Shown here in pieces: positions 1 through 6,750 of a DNA stretch of 64,000 nucleotides. Origin of the DNA: Candidatus Poribacteria bacterium (GTDB taxonomy: Bacteria > Poribacteria > WGA-4E > WGA-3G); contig JAGWBU010000002.1 in the NCBI GenBank assembly GCA_021295735.1, forward strand, positions 5,094 through 69,093, given 5' to 3'. Numbering within the stretch: position 1 is the stretch's first letter; each line of letters starts with the position of its first letter. Under the pieces are notes generated by a model. That model made no database searches and was not told the origin of the DNA. It saw only the letters and a list, made by a program, of their open reading frames with translations. The position numbers and the translations under genes were made by a program.

Positions 1-133
1 GGATTTCCAGCTAATTCTTATGCTTTCTTTTCTAAATCGGGGTTAGAAACCCCTCCTACAAGAGCATTCGCGATATAGGCAGCAACTTGGGTTATCATAG
101 TCAGAATAGTGAACACTTATTTTAAAGAAAATT
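1..133. other. Intergenic stretch with a small dispersed hairpin
   Basis: No gene is seen. Around 38-62 there is a short hairpin (GGGGTT, AGAA, ACCCCT-like) followed by CCTACAAG. The same motif recurs in either orientation near 30053-30082, 36150-36172 and 50266-50292, so it belongs to a dispersed repeat family. No convincing promoter is visible for the gene that starts at 134. Confidence 0.5.
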
Positions 134-1015
134 ATGTCTAAAACCATCGGAATTTTAAGCCCTGGCGATATGGGACACACCGTCGGAGATGTCCTTCGTC
201 AAAATGGTTTACGCGTTATCAGCTGTCTTGAAGGGAGAAGCCAACGCACTCGTGACCTTGCACAAAAAGTAGGGATTGTGGATGTGCAGACGTATCCTGA
301 ATTTGTCAACGAAGCGGACCTAATTCTATCAATTATGGTGCCGGCACAAGCGATGAACGCCGCTGAGTTAGTCGCCGAAATACTACAACAGACTGAGACA
401 AACTTAACGTATGTAGATTGTAATGCTATCGCACCACAGACAGTTCGCAAATTAGGAGAGGTTATTACATCAGCAGGAGGAATTTTTGTTGATGCATCCA
501 TCATCGGACCGCCACCGCGAAGACCGGGGGCAACCCGCTTCTACGCTTCGGGACCGAACCTTGATGCTTTCTCTGAGTTGAGTCATTACGGATTAGATGT
601 ACGGACGCTCGGAGACGAGATCGGACTCGCTTCGGCGATTAAAATGTGCTACGCTTCTTTGACAAAAGGATTAACTGCACTTTGCACCGAATTGCTCACA
701 GCAGCAGAGGCGTTAGGCGTATCAGATGCACTTACAGAAGAATTTAAATTGAGTCAGGCAGCACTTTATGAACGGATGGAAAGAGGATTACCCAGCATGC
801 CGCCGAAAGCGAGACGCTGGATTGGCGAAATGGAAGAAATATCAGATACTTTTGCACATGTCGGGTTAACACCAAATATTTTGGCAGGTGCAGCAGATAT
901 GTACCGGCTTGTTAGTGAGACACACCTTGCAGACCTATCACCAGAGGCACGGGACCAGTTTCCTACGCTGGCAGAATTGATTGCAGTCTTGGCAGAACAA
1001 ATAGAGAAAAAATAG
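134..1015 (+). CDS. NAD(P)-binding 6-phosphogluconate dehydrogenase-like protein with DUF1932 domain
   Basis: A 293-residue soluble protein. The N-terminus (IGILSPGDMGHTVG) is a Rossmann nucleotide-binding loop as in the beta-hydroxyacid dehydrogenase/6-phosphogluconate dehydrogenase superfamily. The C-terminal half (about 185-265), with SAIKMCYASLTKG and a following helical bundle, resembles the DUF1932 domain found in this superfamily. The lysine in SAIKMCYAS sits where the catalytic Lys of beta-hydroxyacid dehydrogenases lies. Members reduce or oxidise small hydroxy acids; the substrate cannot be read from sequence. It is monocistronic and converges with the next gene. The ribosome site is weak (AAAGAAAA upstream of the ATG). 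Confidence 0.8.
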   Translation: MSKTIGILSPGDMGHTVGDVLRQNGLRVISCLEGRSQRTRDLAQKVGIVDVQTYPEFVNEADLILSIMVPAQAMNAAELVAEILQQTETNLTYVDCNAIAPQTVRKLGEVITSAGGIFVDASIIGPPPRRPGATRFYASGPNLDAFSELSHYGLDVRTLGDEIGLASAIKMCYASLTKGLTALCTELLTAAEALGVSDALTEEFKLSQAALYERMERGLPSMPPKARRWIGEMEEISDTFAHVGLTPNILAGAADMYRLVSETHLADLSPEARDQFPTLAELIAVLAEQIEKK

Positions 1016-1039
1016 TTTCGTGAATAGAAGGACATAGCG

Positions 1040-1858
1040 CTATTTATTTTCTTCTCCTTCAGTATCTTCCTCTACTCTAAACGGTTCTGTCATCCACGAT
1101 TCAAACGCGGCAGCATCCTCAAAAAATGAACGCATCAAGGCAAATTCAGTTGGCGTTGCTATTGCACATCGCAAATAACCTTCTTGTGTTCCGTAATTCA
1201 GCAAACGCCTACGCCATGCGTGGTGAAACACTTCGTTTTCCTCAATTATAAAAGTAGAAATAATTCCCATCTTTACAATTTTAGTGGGTAATTCAGCAGT
1301 TCCAGAACCTTGATTCATTAAAGGGTCCACCAAATGCTTTTGTAGAATTTCTTTAAACTCCTTTCCATTATTTGCGGCATCTTTCCCTGTTTTGCTCCAA
1401 TCACGTATTATGTAATAATAATCTATCCAGATTTCCTGTTCTGCTGGTTCTACTTCTGTTCCCAAAAAATTCTTAAGTCTATCCAGCACAACGTTTTTAT
1501 GCGCGAATGTAGGCATTGCGGCGACATAAGCCAGAAAATCCGTATAGTCTTCCGCTTCTTGCCTTTTCATGTAAGTTAGGTAAGGTTCAGTGGACAATAT
1601 AACTTCTAAATCCGCTGCACTTTGAGGTTCGGAAGTTTCTCCGCCATCTTCAAGCAGTTGGGACAGAAGTTTTTCTTGTTCCGCACTTAGCGGTTCGTTT
1701 GCAAATTGTCTTAACGCGCGCTTATACTCAGCATGTTGTGCACCGATCTGTTGCATCTCTTGAAACATATCAACAAAAATAGGGACCACAAAAACTAAAA
1801 CACCTACCAGAAGCAGCACTCCTATACCGACAAGAATTAGACAAGTTGGTTTTTTCAT
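1040..1858 (-). CDS. Membrane-anchored protein of unknown function
   Basis: Not recognised. It has 272 residues. Residues 5-30 form one strongly hydrophobic helix (ILVGIGVLLLVGVLVFVVPI), so the protein is probably anchored in the inner membrane with the rest in the periplasm, or carries an uncleaved signal. The remainder is charged and helical, with Glu-rich stretches and an acidic C-terminal tail. No cysteine pair, metal motif or known repeat is visible. It is the last of a series of minus-strand genes encoding exported proteins (2677-9666), but 818 bases of repeat-rich sequence separate it from them, so co-transcription is doubtful. Confidence 0.6.
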   Translation of the reverse strand: MKKPTCLILVGIGVLLLVGVLVFVVPIFVDMFQEMQQIGAQHAEYKRALRQFANEPLSAEQEKLLSQLLEDGGETSEPQSAADLEVILSTEPYLTYMKRQEAEDYTDFLAYVAAMPTFAHKNVVLDRLKNFLGTEVEPAEQEIWIDYYYIIRDWSKTGKDAANNGKEFKEILQKHLVDPLMNQGSGTAELPTKIVKMGIISTFIIEENEVFHHAWRRRLLNYGTQEGYLRCAIATPTEFALMRSFFEDAAAFESWMTEPFRVEEDTEGEENK

Positions 1859-1940
1859 TTGATACCCCTTACGAGTTTTATCCTATCGTAGCATTTTTCA
1901 AAACAGATTGCAATCTTTATTGTAACGTGAGCAGGGTTAT

Positions 1941-2060
1941 TTATAGTGAACTTTGAAATTATTGGGACACTTTGATAAACTTGTCTTGGAAAGATAATGG
2001 ACAATAGAGACGCAAACTAAAAGTTTTCGCTACAGAAGTGTCCCATTAATTATAGGTTTT
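1941..2060. mobile_element. MITE-like element with inverted ends, copy 1
   Basis: The left end TTATAGTGAA followed six bases later by AATTATTGGGACACTT is mirrored by AAGTGTCCCATTAATTATAG at 2035-2054. The same left end occurs at 32471 (TTATAGTGAA, then AATTATTTGGACATTTT). There is no coding capacity, which fits a small non-autonomous element. The outer limits and any target duplication are not certain. Confidence 0.45.
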
Positions 2061-2062
2061 AC

Positions 2063-2111
2063 TAGAGCGTATCTCATAAATCATTTGTAGGGCGAGGTCC
2101 CGGGGAATGCC
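2063..2111. repeat. 49-base dispersed repeat, copy A
   Basis: Identical over 49 bases to 13433-13481. It begins TAGAGCGTATCTCATAAATC and ends GGGGAATGCC, where a palindrome GAATGCC-NNNN-GGCATTC starts. The two copies differ in the palindrome loop (ATCA here, TTAA in the other) and after it. Confidence 0.8.
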
Positions 2112-2232
2112 ATCAGGCATTCGGACCGTTGATTTGGTGCCTCGCCATCTCTCTCATAAGTGGAAACAATGGGCGGGCACAGGGACCCGCCCCATAGGTG
2201 TCAATTTAAGGATATATCCTCTTGTGGGAGTG

Positions 2233-2271
2233 AATCAACGCAGCATGCGCGTATGGCATGCTGCGTTGATT
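2233..2271. repeat. Perfect 16-bp palindrome of the AAATCAACG repeat family
   Basis: AATCAACGCAGCATGC is followed by a 7-base loop (GCGTATG) and its exact reverse complement. Immediately after (about 2274-2296) is the reverse complement of the TGAATGC-GCGTGTA-GGCATTCA hairpin unit seen at 29951. This is the most extended symmetrical form of the family in the window. Confidence 0.8.
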
Positions 2272-2415
2272 TGGATGAATGCCTACACGCGCATTCAGGT
2301 TCCCCGGATATGAATGCCATTTAGGCATTCCCCGTCTACCACTTGTGCGTAAGTCCTGTTACATAATAGACATTCTAATGATTTAATCTGCGTTGTGTTG
2401 TCAGAATCGCGGATT

Positions 2416-2575
2416 ATCGCGGATTTATCGGATGACGCGGATTTTAAGAACTTTGTATCCGCACGTTCAACGGACGCATGGACGCCTTCTGTTATTGACC
2501 GGACATTATGAAAATGACTTGTTGTTATCAGTATCCAATAATCCGTGAAATCTGCGTCATCCGATAAATCCGCGA
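2416..2575. repeat. Inverted repeat pair, about 28 bp arms
   Basis: The left arm (2416-2443) begins ATCGCGGATTTATCGGATGA. The right arm (about 2547-2575) is its complement with one mismatch. About 100 bases lie between the arms. It could form a long hairpin or bound a small element. No gene lies inside. Confidence 0.65.
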
Positions 2576-2676
2576 TTCAGAAAGTTGCGCGCGATGCCTC
2601 ATCTACCCAACGGACAGACATAAGATTTTTCCGTAGATCGATAACTCACAATTAAAACGTTATAATGTCTAATATA

Positions 2677-4509
2677 TTACATCTGCCCTAATTCCAAAAA
2701 TACTCCGAACATTTGGATAAGCTGCTTGAAGTCCCCAAGGGCAAGAAATATGTTCGAATCAATTCCGTTATCCTGCACTTTTGCAGAAAAACCGAAGCTA
2801 TAATTATCTGGAAAATTTGCAAACGTGACCGCAAACATCTGTATTGATGATGCACTATTCGGCTCCATCTTTGCTAACAAAGGTACGAAATTTTTTACTG
2901 CGATAATTGGGGAAACCGCCAAGAAAATGTTGTTGTCTGTTCCCAAACTTTCAACAAGATTTTGAAAACTTGGATTGGCAGAAAACTTCTCCACCATTCC
3001 TGCTTGCCTATCCAGTGCCATTTTAATAGATTCTGCACTGGTGCCTGTTGTCCAAAAAAGTTTGCCCTCTGAAAACGCGTAATACCAGTGCCATTCTGAG
3101 GGAGTCAGCTCAGAGGCTTCAGGATACTTTTCTTGACCAGCTATTTTGAAATTGGGAAAAATGTAACTTTTAATCTCAACACCGTTGTACATTAATGGTT
3201 TACCAGCATAAGTATCATGATAGTGATGGAGTTTTTCCAGAAACAGACCATTCATTAAGTCTTTTGTGCTTTGTTCATCTTTTAATTCATAGATAAACAG
3301 AAAATCAGGTATAATGAAGTTCTCAAAATTCACAGAGACACTCCATTGGTCCGCCAGTGATTCATAAAAGCCTTCTACCTCTTGGAAAAGAGGATGCAAA
3401 TGTTTCTGTTGTTCTGGTGGATCTTTAGGCAAAACATCAAACCAAAAAGTGCTGATCTCAACTAATAGGTCTGGGGTGCCTTGAAAACTGCAGTTCAGTA
3501 TGTAACTATTTGGCAGTTTGTCAAGGTTAGTTAAATCAGTAGAAGCCATTTTGAACCTATCCAAGAATTTGCTGTCGTTTCTGAACTTGAAAAACGGTTT
3601 GAGGTGGATATCCATATCCTGTACCTGTAGGGAGGCACTGACAAACTGCAACTGTTCAATTAATTTTGCCCACCCGCTAAGTCCATTTCCAAGGAGTGAT
3701 GATGTTCCCATAGATAACGGATCATTTTCACCTTCAAGATTCTCTGTCATTGATTCCAGTTCCTCTTCCAGTGAACCATCAAGCTTGGTAGTGATAGTTT
3801 CAACGTCAAAGAGAACTCCCAACTGATCGATGCCTTTCAAAATATCGGTTATGAATATGTTGTAATCAGGGTTATGTGTGATCGCTTGTATCGTTCCGTT
3901 CTGAGTGTCAATGACGTTTTTACAGCCCTCCGAGTGTACTGAAAAGACGAGGATATTCTCCAATATAGCAAAATTTCCGCTACCTTCGTCAGAACTCCAG
4001 TAAGTCACACCTTTATATTCCATGGGAGCACTTCCTTCAGCTTCAGCAGCGATTACCTGTTTTATTGGATCAGGGTCTGTTAGATGCACAACCGCTGAAA
4101 CCTGCATCGGCGTCAAACTGGTGAAAAATACTGCAAAATCTTTGTTTAAATCAAGTCCAATCTCTTCCAAGTCCGCAAAACTTTGAAAGCCTAATCCAAA
4201 AGCATTTGCCAGAATTTTCGCGAGCAACTCTGCTTGCCCCAATTGCGGCAGCATTTCTGATGCCATTACATTAATCCTATGATTTAATTCGTTTAAGCTG
4301 GGACAGTAAATAAGTCCTAAGGAATTTTTTGGAATTAAATGGAGAACACTATCTTTAGGAACATTGAGCGGCATTGCATCAGATTTTTGTACAGATACGT
4401 CTTTGGGAGCACGTTCAGATTCTGCTACAGCATCTACCAAAAAAACGGTGAATAATATTGTGCCTAAGAATGCTAACGTGATGACTAAGGGAAAACATCT
4501 TTTTTTCAT
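2677..4509 (-). CDS. Large exported protein of unknown function, DUF3352-like
   Basis: A 610-residue protein with an N-terminal hydrophobic segment (about 5-28, VITLAFLGTILFTVFLVDAV), either a signal peptide or an anchor. The rest is built from repeated alpha/beta units, with phrases such as DFAVFFTSLTPMQVSAVVHL and NIFLAVSPIIAV. These recall the large DUF3352-type exported proteins of unknown role, but the match is impressionistic. No enzyme motif or cysteine pair is visible. The start ATG has AAGGAGAAATTAAAATG upstream. It lies downstream of the sigma-propeller gene in the same direction and may belong to its regulon. Confidence 0.65.
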   Translation of the reverse strand: MKKRCFPLVITLAFLGTILFTVFLVDAVAESERAPKDVSVQKSDAMPLNVPKDSVLHLIPKNSLGLIYCPSLNELNHRINVMASEMLPQLGQAELLAKILANAFGLGFQSFADLEEIGLDLNKDFAVFFTSLTPMQVSAVVHLTDPDPIKQVIAAEAEGSAPMEYKGVTYWSSDEGSGNFAILENILVFSVHSEGCKNVIDTQNGTIQAITHNPDYNIFITDILKGIDQLGVLFDVETITTKLDGSLEEELESMTENLEGENDPLSMGTSSLLGNGLSGWAKLIEQLQFVSASLQVQDMDIHLKPFFKFRNDSKFLDRFKMASTDLTNLDKLPNSYILNCSFQGTPDLLVEISTFWFDVLPKDPPEQQKHLHPLFQEVEGFYESLADQWSVSVNFENFIIPDFLFIYELKDEQSTKDLMNGLFLEKLHHYHDTYAGKPLMYNGVEIKSYIFPNFKIAGQEKYPEASELTPSEWHWYYAFSEGKLFWTTGTSAESIKMALDRQAGMVEKFSANPSFQNLVESLGTDNNIFLAVSPIIAVKNFVPLLAKMEPNSASSIQMFAVTFANFPDNYSFGFSAKVQDNGIDSNIFLALGDFKQLIQMFGVFLELGQM

Positions 4510-4666
4510 TTTAATTTCTCCTTATGAATGAATAGCATGGCGTATTCACTCTGGATTTTGGATTGATTTCTATTACATAACCTATAAAGCAACGAAGGCA
4601 TCAACAATTGCGAGACACAACGCTATATAGGAATAGTGTCTACCATAGAGACGACTCTCCATTTTC

Positions 4667-5410
4667 TCAAAACTTCGGTTCAAATCCATGGGCACGAAGC
4701 TTCTCTAAATGCCTTTTCGCTCCTGCTTCTGAAGCAAATTTCTGTATCTCTTGTTTAAAAAGTTCAAGGACTTTGTCTATTACTTCCTCTTTGTCTATTG
4801 CTTCCTCTGAATATTCATATTCTTTTGATAGCAGATGTGCCTTTGCTGATTCAAAAAAATTAGGTGGCATTTCTTCAAGTACTTTACCACTTCGGATGTT
4901 TTCAAAGTAAGCTTGCTGCTCTTCAGCAGAAAGAGAGTTTAAATGATTTGCAATTTCTTTATTTCGTATTTCTGAATGCTTCTTGAGTTCATTTATCCTA
5001 GCTTTAATTTCATTTAACTCGTTTCTGGCAGTCTCCAGATACTCTCTTTCCTTATCCATTTCCTCGGCACTTAAGTCTTTGTGATTAGAGTCATTAGACT
5101 TATCCGGATGATGTGTGTGTTGTTTTAGTTTTTCTGACACCAAAGGTAATGCTGTGTTTTTTGTGTCCTCACTGTCCGCATGTGTATCAGTAGTGTCATC
5201 TCGAGAGATTTTCTGCCCTTGAGATGTCTCTACTGACGCAGCGTCTGGTGTTTCGTCCACTATTTTTTCGGATTCAGTTTTGTACAGCACGATAGAATCA
5301 CCTGTGAGTTTAGGACGGACAGTGGTGAAATACCATGTTGACCACCCTATTATGACAATAAGAAACAGAAATCCTAAACTGAGAAAAAAGCGTTTCCATG
5401 TAAACATCAT
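4667..5410 (-). CDS. Single-pass membrane protein with long coiled coil
   Basis: 247 residues from the start preferred here. The frame is open 30 codons further upstream to 5500, but the ATGATG at 5410 is preceded by AAAGAGGGAC, a good ribosome site. From that start, residues 8-28 are a transmembrane helix (FFLSLGFLFLIVIIGWSTWY). A low-complexity acidic and threonine-rich linker follows, then a coiled coil (about 118-160, with MDKEREYLETARNELNEIKA) and a helical C-terminal domain. No family was recognised. It lies in line with 2677-4509 and 5560-6717 in the same direction. Confidence 0.6.
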   Translation of the reverse strand: MMFTWKRFFLSLGFLFLIVIIGWSTWYFTTVRPKLTGDSIVLYKTESEKIVDETPDAASVETSQGQKISRDDTTDTHADSEDTKNTALPLVSEKLKQHTHHPDKSNDSNHKDLSAEEMDKEREYLETARNELNEIKARINELKKHSEIRNKEIANHLNSLSAEEQQAYFENIRSGKVLEEMPPNFFESAKAHLLSKEYEYSEEAIDKEEVIDKVLELFKQEIQKFASEAGAKRHLEKLRAHGFEPKF

Positions 5411-5559
5411 GTCCCTCTTTGGTTTTGAGACAACACTGTATGGTGAAAAATCAATGCTTGCCTCATGTTCAATTATAGTAGATTTACAATTACGGTACAC
5501 TTTGACTGCGTGCCTATAAGTTCATGTCTACTTATTTTACATATTACTATAAGTGCTTC

Positions 5560-6717
5560 TTAGGGTTTTGTTTCAGGCGGCACTGGTGGCGTAGGAGCTT
5601 TCGTTCCCGGTTCAGATAACCATGCCTCTATTTTGGCAGGCGTTCCAAACTGTTTCAGTAACCAATTGGCTGCATCTTTGTCGTTTTCAAGCAGATGCAG
5701 CATACCCGCATTAGTGCCGTGAAGCGATAGAGTCTCCCTAATAGCAGCTATTCGTGCAGGAGGTAGCGATGGAGATGCCCCTTCAGCGGGCAACGCCTTC
5801 GCCTCTCTATTTTTGTTCAAGAGCGTAGATAGAACATCAACAAGCTCACGCTGTGATTTCGCGTCTTGGGGAGTTTCTGTAGGTATTTTAGATTCTTGTG
5901 TGCCTACTTTGGTAAGAGAGTTTGTAAAATTGGACATGTCTTCAGGGACAGTATACTCAACACCTTCCATCTGTCCTGCAGCAATGATTTCCCCTTTCAT
6001 CCACTCTATTTGCTGACCAATTTTGCCTTGAAATTGTCCCATCGTCCACGCAGTATATTCCTGGTCTGTCGCGAGTTCCATCACGGTAGCCATCATTACT
6101 GTTTCAAAGTCACCGGGTGTTGAAGCAACTAATTCGTGAATTCGTTGTGCCATTTGCGGTTCATAATCCGCAGGTTCACCTTCAGGAAATTGCCTTCGGA
6201 AAACATCCATTGATATTTTAGAGAAATCCACCGTTCCTCCGAATGCAGGACCGAGAATATCATAAAGTTCCTGCATATCCATATCTGGCATTTTGTCGCC
6301 AGGTCCTAAGCCCTCAGAGTTTTCTGAAAACCAATTTTTTGCTGCTTGTTGAGCTTCCTCAAATTTGGCTAATTCTTCTGGACTCATGGATGATTTTAGT
6401 TTGTCCAAGAGCTTCTGCGCGTTTTCAGCATTTTCAAAACCTTTAAAGTTTTCAAAGTCCTCCGAATTGAGGATTTCTTTGGCTTTCTCTATATCCATAC
6501 CGAATATGGACTTTTCTGATCCGGACGTTTGAGATGTTGTTTCAGCAGCAATCGCTACATCTTCGGTTTCAGACACTTCAGTCGGTTCGGTAATTTCCTG
6601 AACCGATTCCGTTTTGATTACCGACTCGGTTTGCGGTTCTGATGATAGTAAAAACGCTACTCCAACGATCAAGATAAAGCATATACCCATTACAATGGGA
6701 AACAAACGATTTTTCAT
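5560..6717 (-). CDS. Membrane-anchored acidic protein of unknown function
   Basis: 385 residues. An N-terminal hydrophobic helix (about 7-25) is followed by a Glu/Thr/Val-rich linker of about 45 residues and then helical segments (SPEELAKFEEAQQAAKNWF and similar). The C-terminus is proline-rich (APTPPVPPETKP). No family was recognised. The ATG at 6717 has AAAGGAGATTTCTC upstream. It begins 33 bases after the stop of the sigma-propeller gene, so the two are very probably co-transcribed. The shared layout (anchor, disordered linker, helical periplasmic part) with the next gene suggests related roles. Confidence 0.6.
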   Translation of the reverse strand: MKNRLFPIVMGICFILIVGVAFLLSSEPQTESVIKTESVQEITEPTEVSETEDVAIAAETTSQTSGSEKSIFGMDIEKAKEILNSEDFENFKGFENAENAQKLLDKLKSSMSPEELAKFEEAQQAAKNWFSENSEGLGPGDKMPDMDMQELYDILGPAFGGTVDFSKISMDVFRRQFPEGEPADYEPQMAQRIHELVASTPGDFETVMMATVMELATDQEYTAWTMGQFQGKIGQQIEWMKGEIIAAGQMEGVEYTVPEDMSNFTNSLTKVGTQESKIPTETPQDAKSQRELVDVLSTLLNKNREAKALPAEGASPSLPPARIAAIRETLSLHGTNAGMLHLLENDKDAANWLLKQFGTPAKIEAWLSEPGTKAPTPPVPPETKP

Positions 6718-6750
6718 GAGAAATCTCCTTTTTCAGTAAATAGTGTGAAA

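Larger units (their letters stand above)
1859..2676. repeat. Repeat-rich intergenic region
   Basis: This 818-base gap has no convincing gene. In order it holds a MITE-like element (1941-2060), a 49-base sequence also present at 13433 (2063-2111), a GAATGCC/GGCATTC palindrome, a 16-bp perfect palindrome (2233-2271) followed by a TGAATGCC/GCATTCA hairpin, and a pair of inverted repeats (about 2416-2443 and 2547-2575). Short open frames here are made of repeats. Confidence 0.7.

Noticed and set aside
2107-2313. A 68-codon open frame in the first repeat region
   Set aside because: It is wholly composed of repeat units that also occur in other frames elsewhere.
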